A program made the position numbers and the translations under genes. Shown piece after piece: positions 55,969-64,000 of a DNA stretch of 64,000 nucleotides (position 1 is its first letter; every line of letters begins with the position of its first letter). Under the pieces are notes generated by a model. It saw nothing but the letters and a program-made list of their open reading frames with translations, ran no database searches and was not told the DNA's origin. Origin of the DNA: Burkholderiales bacterium (GTDB lineage Bacteria > Pseudomonadota > Gammaproteobacteria > Burkholderiales > SG8-39); NCBI GenBank assembly GCA_014860445.1, contig JACZJT010000027.1:62001-126000 (forward strand), in the 5' to 3' direction.

Positions 55969-57297
55969 ATGCAGCCCACCCTGTCGTTCGAACAGGCGCC
56001 GCCGATCTCGGTGCCTTACCGTTTCTTTCTCACGGCACCGATGTTCGGCGCAGTGGCCGGGCTGATTCTGTTCTGGCTGGGCCCGGCCGCGCTGGAATCG
56101 CGCTGGGCACCCGGCGCCCTCGCGATGACCCACCTGATCGTGGTCGACTTCATGCTGCAGGCGATGTGCGGCTCGCTGCTGCAATTCGTCGCCGTCGTAG
56201 CCGGGGCCAACATCTGGCGGCCGCGCCTGGTCGCGACCGTGGTGCATCCGCTGATCACGGCGGGCGCGGTGTTCCTCGCGACGGCCTTCCTGCTGGAACG
56301 GCAGCTGCTGTTTCTTGCTGCGGCGTTCAGCTTCGCCGTCGCGCTGGGCGTGTTCCTGACGGTGATGGCGGTCGCCTTGCTGCGCACGCCGGCGCGCGGC
56401 ATGTCCATACACGTGCTGCGCCTGGCGGTGTTCGGGTTGCTGGTGACAGTCGTGCTCGGCGTGATCCTCGCCAGCACCCTGGGCATGCAGGACACCCTGC
56501 AATCGGTGTGGTCGCTGCTCACTTTGATCAATGTCCATGTCGCCTGGGGCCTGGGTGGCTGGGCCTTGATGCTGGTGATCGGCGTTTCCTACCTGGTGGT
56601 GCCGATGTTTCAACTCACGCCGGCCTATCCGGTGTGGTTCACGCGCCTGCTGCCCGCGGGCCTGTTGCTGGTGCTGTGTCTGTGGTCGCTGCAACTCCTG
56701 CCCGGACTTGCCGGTGCGCAGGCCTGGCAGTCTGGCGTGGGAATCGCGGGCGTGTTGCTCGCGGGGTTTTACGCCGTCACCACGCTCTGGCTGCAGGCGC
56801 GCCGGCGCCGCCGCCAGGCCGATGTCACGCTGATCTTCTGGCGCGGCGCCATGCTCGCGCTGCTGGCCTTGGCTGTGTCCTGGCTGGTATTCGAAGCGCT
56901 GCCCAGGCTCGGTAACCATGAACGCGCGCCGCTGTGGCTGGGCGTCCTCGCCTTGCCCGGCGTGTTCCTGTCCGTGATCATCGGCATGTTGTACAAGATC
57001 ATGCCTTTTCTCAACTGGCTGCATTTGCAGCAGCAGGGCGGCACCGCAATGCCGCCGCCGAACATGAAACAGATGATTCCCGAAGCTGCGATGCGCGGCC
57101 AGATGCGACTGCATTTCGCCGCGCTGCTGCTGCTGCTCGCGGCGGTGCTCTGGCCCGCAGTCGCGCGGCCGGCCGGATTGATCTTTACCGCTTCCTGCCT
57201 CTGGCTGGAATGGAACCTGGTCGGTGCAGCGCGCGTGTATGCGCGCTTTCGCGACAAGATTCGCGCCGCTAACGCCGCATCTTCAGCAGCGCCCTAG
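55969..57297 (+). CDS. Polytopic histidine-containing membrane protein (NnrS/haem-copper-oxidase-like context)
   Basis: A 442-residue protein with about 12 membrane helices and no large soluble domain. Conserved-looking histidines are set within helices or at their ends: MTHLIVVDFMLQAM, VVHPLITAG, MSIHVLRLAV, LINVHVAWGLGGW, PFLNWLHLQQQ. The helix count and in-membrane His pattern recall haem-copper oxidase subunit I and NnrS proteins, which co-occur with hemerythrin and DUF2249 genes, but none of their diagnostic motifs is complete. Last gene of the three-gene unit; convergent with the alcohol dehydrogenase (stop codons overlap). Possibly involved in NO/O2 response; function not established. 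Confidence 0.65.
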   Translation: MQPTLSFEQAPPISVPYRFFLTAPMFGAVAGLILFWLGPAALESRWAPGALAMTHLIVVDFMLQAMCGSLLQFVAVVAGANIWRPRLVATVVHPLITAGAVFLATAFLLERQLLFLAAAFSFAVALGVFLTVMAVALLRTPARGMSIHVLRLAVFGLLVTVVLGVILASTLGMQDTLQSVWSLLTLINVHVAWGLGGWALMLVIGVSYLVVPMFQLTPAYPVWFTRLLPAGLLLVLCLWSLQLLPGLAGAQAWQSGVGIAGVLLAGFYAVTTLWLQARRRRRQADVTLIFWRGAMLALLALAVSWLVFEALPRLGNHERAPLWLGVLALPGVFLSVIIGMLYKIMPFLNWLHLQQQGGTAMPPPNMKQMIPEAAMRGQMRLHFAALLLLLAAVLWPAVARPAGLIFTASCLWLEWNLVGAARVYARFRDKIRAANAASSAAP

Positions 57298-58421
57298 AAA
57301 ACGATCACCTGCCTGATCGCCTCGCCGTTGGCGAGACGGTCGAAGCCGAGGTTGATTTCGTCGAGTTTGATTCTATGCGTCACGAGTTTGTCGATCGGCA
57401 GCCGCCCGGCGAAAAAGAGTTGAATGTAGCGCGGCAGATCGCGCTGCGGCACGGCCGAGCCGAGGAAGCTGCCTTTGAGCGTGCGTTCCTCGACCACCAG
57501 ATTGGTAGCCGGCAAATTGAAGCTTTGCGTCGGATGCGTCAGGCTGACCGTGACCGTGGTGCCGCCCGGCCGGGTGATCTTGTATGCGGTCTCGAGAGCG
57601 GCAATCGCGCTGGCCGCTTCGATCGCAACGTCCACGCCGTTGCTGCTTGCGGCCTTGACCTTCGCGACGAGATCCGGATCGTCGGCGCGGAAGGTATGGG
57701 TGGCGCCGAGCGAGCGCGCGATTTCCAGTTTCGAATCGAGTTTGTCGATGGCGATGATCTGGCGCGCGCCCGCCGCCAGCGCGCCGAGCAGTGCCGACAG
57801 GCCCACGCCGCCGAGACCGACGATGGCCGCCGAGCTGCCCAGTTTCATCTGCGCGCAATTGATCGCAGCGCCGACGCCGGTGAGCACGGCGCAGCCGAAC
57901 AGCGCGGCGACATCGAGCGGTAGTGCCGGATCGACCTTGACGAGCGAACCACGCGCGAGCACGGCGTATTCGGCGAAGCAGGAAACGCCGGCCTGGTGGT
58001 TGAGCGGGCTCTTGTCGCTACGGTGCAGGCGGCGATGGCCGCCGAGCAGCGTGCCTGCGGCACCGGCCACAAAACCCGGCTCGCACAACGCCGGCCGGCC
58101 TTCGCGACAGGGCAGGCAGTGGCCGCAATTGGGCGCGAACACCAGCGCCACATGGTCGCCGCGCTCCAAACCCACCACGCCGGCCCCGAGTTCTTCGACG
58201 ACGCCGGACGCTTCGTGCCCCAGCACCATGGGCATCACCCGCGGCCGGTCGCCATTGATGACTGAGAGATCCGAGTGACACAAGCCCGCCGCCGCCATTT
58301 TTACCAGCACTTCCCCCGGTCCGGGCCCGTCCAGTTCGATGGTTTCGATGCTGATCGGCTTGGTCTTCGCGTAGGGCTGCGGTATTTGCATCTGGTTGAG
58401 GACGGCGGCGCGAATTTTCAT
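57294..58421 (-). CDS. Zinc-dependent alcohol dehydrogenase (MDR family)
   Basis: A 375-residue medium-chain dehydrogenase. Catalytic zinc site: GLCHSDLSVINGDRP (Cys, His) and GHEASGVVEELG; structural zinc lobe NCGHCLPCREGRPALC with four cysteines; NAD-binding GLGGVGLSALLGALAAGA. The overall form is class III/benzyl-alcohol-dehydrogenase-like (long-chain 370-380 residue type). Could oxidise aryl, allyl or aliphatic alcohols. A DUF1993 gene lies upstream on the same strand. Confidence 0.9.
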   Translation of the reverse strand: MKIRAAVLNQMQIPQPYAKTKPISIETIELDGPGPGEVLVKMAAAGLCHSDLSVINGDRPRVMPMVLGHEASGVVEELGAGVVGLERGDHVALVFAPNCGHCLPCREGRPALCEPGFVAGAAGTLLGGHRRLHRSDKSPLNHQAGVSCFAEYAVLARGSLVKVDPALPLDVAALFGCAVLTGVGAAINCAQMKLGSSAAIVGLGGVGLSALLGALAAGARQIIAIDKLDSKLEIARSLGATHTFRADDPDLVAKVKAASSNGVDVAIEAASAIAALETAYKITRPGGTTVTVSLTHPTQSFNLPATNLVVEERTLKGSFLGSAVPQRDLPRYIQLFFAGRLPIDKLVTHRIKLDEINLGFDRLANGEAIRQVIVF

Positions 58422-58457
58422 GCTGGTCTCCGGAGTGGGATTCTGATCGATGGGACT

Positions 58458-58964
58458 TCAGGGATTGCCGATATAGTCGCGCTTGGCGAGTTCGACGCCG
58501 TTGTGGCGCAGGATGTCGTATGCAGTCGTGGCGTGGAAGTAGAAATTCGGCAGCGCGAATCCGAGCAGATACTGCATGCCGTTGAACTTGACTTCGGTAC
58601 CCCCCAGCTTGAGCACGATGACCTTGTCTTCACTGCCGTCGATCTGCGCCGCCTGAATCGATTGCACGAATGCGACCGTTTTGGCGATGCGCGCTTTCAG
58701 ATCGGCGAAGTTCTGCTCCGTGTCTTCGTGCTTGGGAATCTCCACTCCGGCCAGCCGCGCCACGGCGCCTTTGGCGTTGTCGCAGGCGATGCGCACCTGG
58801 CTCATCAGCGGCAGCATGTTTGGATACAGGCGGCTGGAGGTGAATACCATGGGGTCGATCTTATTTGCGTCCGCATGGGCCTGCGCCTTGTCCAGAACGG
58901 CGGAAAGGTTGTTGAGCATATTGACGAAACGCGGCGCGCTCGCCTGGTACATGGAAATGGTCAT
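58458..58964 (-). CDS. DUF1993-family protein
   Basis: A 168-residue soluble helical protein: MYQASAPRFVNMLNNLSAVL at the start, DPMVFTSSRLYPNMLPL, and YLLGFALPNFYFHATTAYDI near the C-terminus, which is the DUF1993 signature. The fold is DinB-like (four-helix, with conserved His), suggesting thiol or metal chemistry, but no activity is established. Start after AGGACTGCCC. Confidence 0.88.
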   Translation of the reverse strand: MTISMYQASAPRFVNMLNNLSAVLDKAQAHADANKIDPMVFTSSRLYPNMLPLMSQVRIACDNAKGAVARLAGVEIPKHEDTEQNFADLKARIAKTVAFVQSIQAAQIDGSEDKVIVLKLGGTEVKFNGMQYLLGFALPNFYFHATTAYDILRHNGVELAKRDYIGNP

Positions 58965-59072
58965 GGGCAGTCCTGGTCGTGGTGGTTGGGGCAATGTCGG
59001 GTAGAACGGGCATTTTATCCGTCGCGGGCGGCGGGCTGCAAAAGATTCTCCCGGCTCACGCCGCGGCCAAGC

Positions 59073-59555
59073 TCATCGTGACAGCTGGCGATGCAGCAGT
59101 TCCAGCGCCGCCGCCGTGAACACGCGCATGTTCGCCAGCCGGTCGGTGTTGCCGGTCTCGAGGGTGATGGCTGCTTCCGCAAGCCCGGCAATCGCAATGC
59201 AGCTGTGGCCGGCGCTGTCGCCATAGGGGTTTCCGGTCGGACCCGCCGCGCCGGTTTCGGCCAGGCCCCAACTTGCGGAGAAGCGCGCGCTCGCGGTGCG
59301 CGCAAGCAGCAAGGCATAGGGCTCCGAGGCCGAGCGCATGCCGGTGACTGCCTCGCGCGGAAGCTGCATCAGGATCTCGCGCGCCTTGCGCGTGTACACC
59401 ACCGCTCCCCCGAGAAAATACGCCGAAGCGCCGGGCACGGCCAGCAGCACTGCAGAGAGCAAACCGCCCGCGGAGGATTCCGCGATGGCAATGGTTTCGC
59501 GGCGTTCCTTCAGCAGGGCCGCCACCTGCCCGGCCAGCGGCAGCAGTGTCTGCAT
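59073..59555 (-). CDS. pncC: Nicotinamide-nucleotide amidase (CinA C-terminal domain type)
   Basis: A 160-residue CinA-C domain protein: TIAIAESSAGGLLSAVLL with the catalytic Ser region, FLGGAVVYTRKAREI, and WGLAETGAAGPTGNPYGD. It deamidates NMN to NaMN in pyridine-nucleotide recycling. Stand-alone form (no N-terminal CinA/MoaB-like domain), as in E. coli PncC. Directly abuts the acetyltransferase gene upstream. Confidence 0.9.
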   Translation of the reverse strand: MQTLLPLAGQVAALLKERRETIAIAESSAGGLLSAVLLAVPGASAYFLGGAVVYTRKAREILMQLPREAVTGMRSASEPYALLLARTASARFSASWGLAETGAAGPTGNPYGDSAGHSCIAIAGLAEAAITLETGNTDRLANMRVFTAAALELLHRQLSR

Positions 59556-60149
59556 CTAGTCCCCGGACAGTTTGAATTGCAGATGCCGTTTTACCGCCGG
59601 CCATTCCTGCGCAATGATCGAAAACGTCACCGTGTCGCGCAGACTGCCGTCGGCATAGCGCTGATGGCTGCGCAAGATGCCGTCCTGCTTTGCGCCCAGG
59701 CGCTCAATGGCGCGGCGGCTGGCGAAATTGAAAAACCCGGTGCGGAATTCCACCGCGATGCAATCGAGCTTCTCGAACGCATGCGCGAGCAGCAGCAGCT
59801 TGCATTCGGTGTTGAGCGCGCTGCGCTGAACCGATTTCGCGTACCACGTGGAGCCAATCTCGACGCGGCGGTTTTTCGCGTCGATGTTCATGTAAGTCGT
59901 CATGCCGACGATCTTTCCGCTCGCGAGATTGCGCACCGCGAAGGGCAGCATTGAACCGGCCCCCTGCAGCGCGAGTCTGCGCGCGATCTCGTCGCGCATG
60001 CCTTCGGGCGAGGGCACTGCGGTGTACCAGAGCTTCCACAACTCTCCGTCGCGCACTGCGTCGACGAGCTCGTCGTGATGCGCGGCCGCGAGCGGTTCCA
60101 GCGCGGCGTGGCTGCCGCTGAGGCTAAGGGGTTCGGCAAACGCCGTCAT
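59556..60149 (-). CDS. GNAT-family N-acetyltransferase (RimJ/RimL-like)
   Basis: A 197-residue acetyltransferase. LEPLAAAHHDELVDAVRDG begins the fold; IVGMTTYMNIDAKNRRVEIG and the acceptor-loop STWYAKSVQRSALNTECKLL match the RimJ/L or aminoglycoside-type branch; the terminal helix FNFASRRAIERLGAKQDGIL is characteristic. Acceptor (protein N-terminus, amino acid or small amine) unknown. Stop codon immediately precedes the pncC start. Confidence 0.9.
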   Translation of the reverse strand: MTAFAEPLSLSGSHAALEPLAAAHHDELVDAVRDGELWKLWYTAVPSPEGMRDEIARRLALQGAGSMLPFAVRNLASGKIVGMTTYMNIDAKNRRVEIGSTWYAKSVQRSALNTECKLLLLAHAFEKLDCIAVEFRTGFFNFASRRAIERLGAKQDGILRSHQRYADGSLRDTVTFSIIAQEWPAVKRHLQFKLSGD

Positions 60150-60278
60150 GGTCGTGGTCTTTCGCTTGATGGTCGGGCAAACATATCACAGTTGCCGTGG
60201 ACAGGGCATTGAGCATTGGTGCGAGCGTCAGCGCCCGCTTTGCGGTGCTATCCTAGCTTTCCGCAAAGGAGCCCTAGA

Positions 60279-61064
60279 ATGAAACTCGAAGATACCCGCA
60301 CTGCCGCGGCCATACTGTTGCAGCACTGGCGGCAATCCACGCGCCTGCCCGAACTGCCGGCGCACTGCCGCCCGGGAACGCGCGCCGAGGGCTATGCGAT
60401 CCAGTACGAAATGGCAAAGCTGTCCGGTCAGAACATCGTCGGCTGGAAAATCGCGGCCACCAGCGCAGCCGGGCAGCAACACATCCAGGTGGACGGGCCG
60501 ATCGCCGGTTGCCTGCTCGCGGCGCGCGGGCGCGAAGGCGGTGCGCGCATTGCGCTTGCCGGAAACAATATGAAAGTCGCCGAAGCGGAATTCGCGTTCC
60601 GCATGGGCGGCGATCTGCCCAAGCGCCAGGCAAGTTACAGCGTGGACGAAGTGATCGCGGCCGTCGCCAGCCTGCATCCGGCAATCGAAGTGCCCGACTC
60701 GCGCTATGAGGATTTCACCCGCGTCGGCGCGCCACAATTGATCGCCGACCTTGCCTGTGGCTGTTGGTTCGCGATCGGCCCGGCGACCGATGCCGATTGG
60801 CGCAAAGTGGATCTGGCGCACCACGGCGTCGCGGCCTATCGCAATGGAGAACTTGCAGGCGAGGGCACGGGCGCCAAGGTGCTCGGCGACCCGCGCGCCG
60901 CGCTCGCCTGGATTGCCAACGAACTGTGCGCTTACGGCGAGGGACTGCGCGCCGGCGACGTCGTGATTACCGGCACCTGCCTGACGCCGGTGCCGGTTTC
61001 GGCGGAGGACAGCGTCAAAATGGATTTCGGCGAATTCGGTGCGCTCGAATTAGGATTTGGCTGA
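60279..61064 (+). CDS. 2-keto-4-pentenoate hydratase-family protein
   Basis: A 261-residue member of the fumarylacetoacetate hydrolase/MhpD-type superfamily. Recognisable are GYAIQYEMAKLSGQNIVGWK, KVAEAEFAFRMGGDLP (acidic metal ligands EAE), HPAIEVPDSRYEDF, and VVITGTCLTPVPVSAEDSVK. Such hydratases act in meta-cleavage degradation of aromatics (2-hydroxypentadienoate hydratase) or related decarboxylation. No other meta-pathway gene is adjacent. Start after AAAGGAGCCCTAGA. Confidence 0.88.
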   Translation: MKLEDTRTAAAILLQHWRQSTRLPELPAHCRPGTRAEGYAIQYEMAKLSGQNIVGWKIAATSAAGQQHIQVDGPIAGCLLAARGREGGARIALAGNNMKVAEAEFAFRMGGDLPKRQASYSVDEVIAAVASLHPAIEVPDSRYEDFTRVGAPQLIADLACGCWFAIGPATDADWRKVDLAHHGVAAYRNGELAGEGTGAKVLGDPRAALAWIANELCAYGEGLRAGDVVITGTCLTPVPVSAEDSVKMDFGEFGALELGFG

Positions 61065-61247
61065 TCGTCTATCAAGCGCCTGAACCAGCAGGTCAAGCGC
61101 AATGCCGAGCGCTTCCCGAATGACTTTGTATTTCAGCTAAGCCGCGCCGAGCGCGACGAGGTGGTTGCAAATTGCGGCCACCTTCTCCGGCTCAACTGTT
61201 TTCCGACGAGGCGACTGAGATCTCCAGCGCAAATGCGCACCCCATAA
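61065..61247 (+). pseudogene. ORF6N-domain gene remnant
   Basis: Directly after the hydratase stop, in the same frame and with no start codon, lies a 60-codon stretch ending at TAA (61245-61247). It reads IKRLNQQVKRNAERFPNDFV, then FQLSRAERDEVVANCGHL, which matches the ORF6N domain of phage antirepressor-type proteins ('LNQAVKRN.ERFP.DF.FQL'). After LLRLN the similarity breaks off, probably through a frameshift. The N-terminal half of the domain is missing. A decayed mobile-element or phage-derived gene. Confidence 0.7.
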
Positions 61248-61365
61248 CAGCGATCCGCGATTGCCGTATCGGTCCAGCTGCGCTACCCTACGCGCATCGG
61301 GGCGAGGCAGATCCCCGATGGCTTTTCGCCCAGACGGTGTCCCGTCCAAATCTGCGGCTCTCGCA

Positions 61366-62589
61366 ATGGAGCGGACCTTGGACACCATATCGAATAACGT
61401 AAATCGTCTTCTCCTCGCCAAGGGCTTGCGCTCGTTCGGCGACGGCTACGTGAGCCTGCTGCTGCCGCTGTACCTGCTGCAGCTCGGCTTCAGCCCCCTG
61501 CAAGTGGGCATCATCGCGACCACCACGCTGGTTGGCTCGGGTCTGCTCACGCTGCTCGTCGGTCTTCATGCCTGGCGCTATCACTATCGCAGCCTGCTGC
61601 TCGCCGCATCGGCGCTGATGGCGCTCACCGGTTTCGGTTTCGCGCTGCTCAGCGATTTCTGGCCCTTGCTGCTGGTCGCTTTGGTGGGAACGCTGAATCC
61701 GTCCAGCGGGGACGTCAGCGTGTTCATGCCCCTGGAGCATGCCGTGCTCTCGCGCGTCGTGGCCGACCGTCAGCGTACCGCCATGTTCGCGCGCTACAGC
61801 CTCATCGGCTCCCTGCTTGCCGCGGCGGGATCGCTGGCCGTGGCGCTGCCTGCGCTGCTGGCGAGTGTGAGCGGCATGTCTGCGGCGAGCGCCATGCAGG
61901 CGATGTTTTTGCTGTACGCGTTGATTGCAGGCGCCTCGGGCCTGGTCTATCGCGGACTGCCGGTGGCGCTCGCGGCGGAGGAGCGACAGCCGATGGCGCC
62001 GCTGCAGCAATCGAAAAAACGCGTGTACACGCTCGCGGCGCTGTTCAGCCTCGATGCGTTTGGGGGCGGTCTGGTGGTGCAGTCCATGGTCGCGCTATGG
62101 CTTTATCAGCGCTTCGGCATGTCGATGGCCACGGCGGGCGTGGTGTTTTTCTGGACGGGCGTGCTCAGCGCCGGCTCTTATCTCGTGGCCGTGCGCATCG
62201 CCGGCCGCTTCGGGCTGGTGAATACCATGGTGTTCACGCACATTCCATCCAGCCTCTGCCTGATCCTGCTGCCCTTCGCTCCCGGTCTGGGCTACGCGAT
62301 CGGGCTCCTGCTGCTCAGAAGCGCCTTGTCGCAGATGGACGTGCCGACGCGCAGCTCCTATGTGATGGCGATCGTGACGCCCGCCGAACGGCCGGCCGCG
62401 GCGAGCATTACCTCGGTGCCGCGCAGCCTCGCGGCCGCGGTGAGCCCGTTCCTTGCGGGCTGGATGCTGGGCCTGTCGAGCTTTGGCTGGCCGCTGCTGG
62501 CGGCGGGCGGCGTGAAGATTGTCTACGATCTTCTGCTGTTCGCGATGTTCAGGAAAATACGCCCGCCGGAAGAACATCGCCCTGACTAG
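61366..62589 (+). CDS. Major facilitator superfamily transporter
   Basis: A 407-residue MFS protein with 12 predicted membrane helices in two six-helix halves. LLLAKGLRSFGDGYVSLLLP is helix 1; GLLTLLVGLHAWRYHYR carries the usual basic loop between helices 2 and 3; ALSQMDVPTRSSYVMAIVTP occurs in the C-terminal half. ATG 61366 was chosen because family members begin shortly before 'RSFGDGY'; ATG 61318, which has GAGG upstream, is an alternative. Substrate unknown. Confidence 0.82.
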   Translation: MERTLDTISNNVNRLLLAKGLRSFGDGYVSLLLPLYLLQLGFSPLQVGIIATTTLVGSGLLTLLVGLHAWRYHYRSLLLAASALMALTGFGFALLSDFWPLLLVALVGTLNPSSGDVSVFMPLEHAVLSRVVADRQRTAMFARYSLIGSLLAAAGSLAVALPALLASVSGMSAASAMQAMFLLYALIAGASGLVYRGLPVALAAEERQPMAPLQQSKKRVYTLAALFSLDAFGGGLVVQSMVALWLYQRFGMSMATAGVVFFWTGVLSAGSYLVAVRIAGRFGLVNTMVFTHIPSSLCLILLPFAPGLGYAIGLLLLRSALSQMDVPTRSSYVMAIVTPAERPAAASITSVPRSLAAAVSPFLAGWMLGLSSFGWPLLAAGGVKIVYDLLLFAMFRKIRPPEEHRPD

Positions 62590-62638
62590 GCTCCGGAACA
62601 CCGCCTCCCTTGGGCCCGCTCGCGGGCGGTCCGATTGT

Positions 62639-63871
62639 CTAGATCAGCAGCGTCGCCAACCCCAGCAGCAGACCCATGCTGACCACGTCGGTTGCCGTGG
62701 TCAGGAAAATGCTCGAGGCCGTCGCCGGATCGAAACCGAAGCGTTTCAACGTCAGCGGCACCAGCGCGCCGCACACGCCGCTCGCGACGCAACTGCCGAC
62801 CAGCGCGAGCCACACGACCACGCTCAGCAACAGCGCGTTCGGATTGTTCTGGAGCGTCGCGATAATGAACATGCCCAACGCGGCCACGATGCCGGTGAAT
62901 GCGCCGTTCAGCGCGCCCAGCGACGCTTCCTTGGCCACCAGCCCCTGCGCCTTGCCGGTCCGCATTTCGCCCAATGTCATCCCGCGCAGCGTTACCGCCA
63001 GCGCCTGGCATCCGGTGTTGCCCGATTGCCCGGCCAGCACCGGCAGGAACAGCGCGAGGATGACCATGCGATCCACCGTGTCCTGGAACACCGCGACTAC
63101 GGCGCCCGCGACGAACGCGGTCGCGAGGTTGATCTGCAACCATGGATGGCGAAACTTGAAGCTGGTTCTGAGCGGGGTTGCCAGGCGCTCTTCTTTCTCG
63201 ACGCCAACCAGGCTGCCGACCTGGGCGGTGATTTCGAATGCCTGTGCCTCGAACATCGTCTGGCCGCGCACCAGACCAAGCAGCAAACCCTTCTCGTCGC
63301 AAACCGGGTACACCGGGTAATGCCGGTCCAGCACCTGCTTCATCGCGTCGCCCAATGCGAGGTCGGGCTTCAGGAAAAACACGTTGTTCAGCATGATGGA
63401 TTCGAGCGTGGCCTGCTCGTCGGCGAACAGCAGGTCGCGCATGGTTAGGATGCCCAGCAGTTTGCCCTTGTCGTCGGTGACGTAGCCGTAGGTAATAAGA
63501 ACCGCGCGCACCAGAGGGCGCAGTTGTTCAATGGTTTCCTTGACCGACATATGCGGACGAAACACCGCGCGCACCGGTTCCATCATGTGTCCTATGGTGC
63601 CGGATGCAAAGCCTTTGTTAGTCTCCCACTGGGCAACGTTTTCAGGGGGCGTCTCGTGTTTTACGCCATCGACCAGTCCGCCGGGGAGGCCGGCCAGCAG
63701 GTCCAGGGTCAGCGCCGGGCTGAGGGTATGCAATACGGCCGCGATGACTGCTGCCGGTTGCTCGGCCAGCAGTTCGGCGGCCTCCTTGGGTGCGCGCGCC
63801 TTTACCCGGCGTATCAGTTCGCTATGTTCGGCATTGGCGGCGGGCCCTGCATGCGTATCGGTTTCCGGCAC
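62639..63871 (-). CDS. mgtE: MgtE-type magnesium channel/transporter
   Basis: A 410-residue MgtE. A shortened N domain (about residues 1-90, Ala-rich), tandem CBS domains (about 95-215: VLITYGYVTDDKGKLLGIL and YPVYPVCDEKGLLLGLV), and the five-helix membrane domain with FLPVLAGQSGNTGCQALAV and the C-terminal TDVVSMGLLLGLATLL, where the channel-lining Asp lies. CBS and N domains act as a Mg2+-sensing gate. Typical MgtE is about 450 residues; the N domain is shorter here. The 129 bases upstream to the window edge hold no gene that I can support. Confidence 0.92.
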   Translation of the reverse strand: MPETDTHAGPAANAEHSELIRRVKARAPKEAAELLAEQPAAVIAAVLHTLSPALTLDLLAGLPGGLVDGVKHETPPENVAQWETNKGFASGTIGHMMEPVRAVFRPHMSVKETIEQLRPLVRAVLITYGYVTDDKGKLLGILTMRDLLFADEQATLESIMLNNVFFLKPDLALGDAMKQVLDRHYPVYPVCDEKGLLLGLVRGQTMFEAQAFEITAQVGSLVGVEKEERLATPLRTSFKFRHPWLQINLATAFVAGAVVAVFQDTVDRMVILALFLPVLAGQSGNTGCQALAVTLRGMTLGEMRTGKAQGLVAKEASLGALNGAFTGIVAALGMFIIATLQNNPNALLLSVVVWLALVGSCVASGVCGALVPLTLKRFGFDPATASSIFLTTATDVVSMGLLLGLATLLI

Positions 63872-64000
63872 GGAGATCTCCCTTTGGGAATTGGCGTGGA
63901 TGCTCCGGCGGAAGTATAGTGACTGTAGAAATGGCGCGGTGTTTTTTTGTCGCGACCGCGCAGGCCGGCCAGGGGACTGACTGGCCTGCTGCCGTTGCCT

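Noticed and set aside
53465-57114. Long open frames on the minus strand opposite the DpgC-like gene and the membrane-protein gene
   Set aside because: Shadows of GC-rich genes; their translations are His/Arg/Gln-rich and show no domain, whereas the plus-strand products have family motifs.

Overview
The window is chromosomal DNA from a Gram-negative, most likely betaproteobacterial organism (Rhodocyclales/Nitrosomonadales/Burkholderiales-like). The evidence is gene content and order: a waaC-waaA lipopolysaccharide core pair convergent to a pcm-rhodanese-tolC operon, a TPP-riboswitch-controlled thiC, glnA-ntrB-ntrC, a pyruvate dehydrogenase operon whose E3 carries its own lipoyl domain, and GC-rich coding throughout. 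The genus is not determinable by reading alone. I see no rRNA, tRNA, CRISPR array, complete insertion sequence or prophage.

Layout. 0-5.7 kb: envelope polysaccharide/LPS genes (edge fragment, FkbM-like protein, Wzx-type flippase, WaaE-like glycosyltransferase, waaC, waaA). 5.8-13.2 kb: two export modules, tolC-rhodanese-pcm and a TetR-adaptor-RND efflux operon with a palindromic operator. 13.3-19.6 kb: LysR regulator, an orphan gene, TPP riboswitch plus thiC, uppP and a gamma-glutamyltransferase-family gene. 19.7-25.1 kb: nitrogen control: glnA behind a sigma-54 promoter with two NtrC-like upstream sites, then ntrB and ntrC. 25.2-27.6 kb: malate synthase and exonuclease III.

27.7-41.1 kb is the most unusual part: a signal-transduction plus redox locus. 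It encodes two sensor kinases whose periplasmic domains carry c-type haem motifs (the second also has a cysteine-rich zinc-ribbon-like insert inside its ATPase domain), an NtrC-type activator, a membrane-anchored receiver fused to a GcvH-like domain that lacks the lipoyl lysine, a receiver fused to a duplicated membrane hairpin, a stand-alone receiver, and an Hmc/HybAB-like electron-transfer complex (pentahaem cytochrome, four-cluster ferredoxin, NrfD/HybB membrane subunit, a 57-residue HmcD-like subunit, a nine-haem anchored cytochrome and a b-type cytochrome). No catalytic molybdoenzyme or hydrogenase subunit is present, so the complex looks like a quinone/periplasmic-cytochrome electron exchanger. 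Three FNR/Anr-type boxes lie in its intergenic gaps, suggesting anaerobic control. The block from about 31 to 37 kb is visibly less GC-rich than its surroundings, consistent with acquisition.

41.4-51.4 kb is housekeeping: prlC, aceE-aceF-lpdA-rpiA, phoU and yggX. 51.5-64 kb is mixed metabolism: a palindromic repeat, pirin-sseA, a homologue of the cofactor-free dioxygenase DpgC, a hemerythrin-DUF2249-polytopic membrane protein cluster, an alcohol dehydrogenase, pncC, an acetyltransferase, a hydratase-family enzyme followed by an ORF6N gene remnant, an MFS transporter and an MgtE-type magnesium channel.
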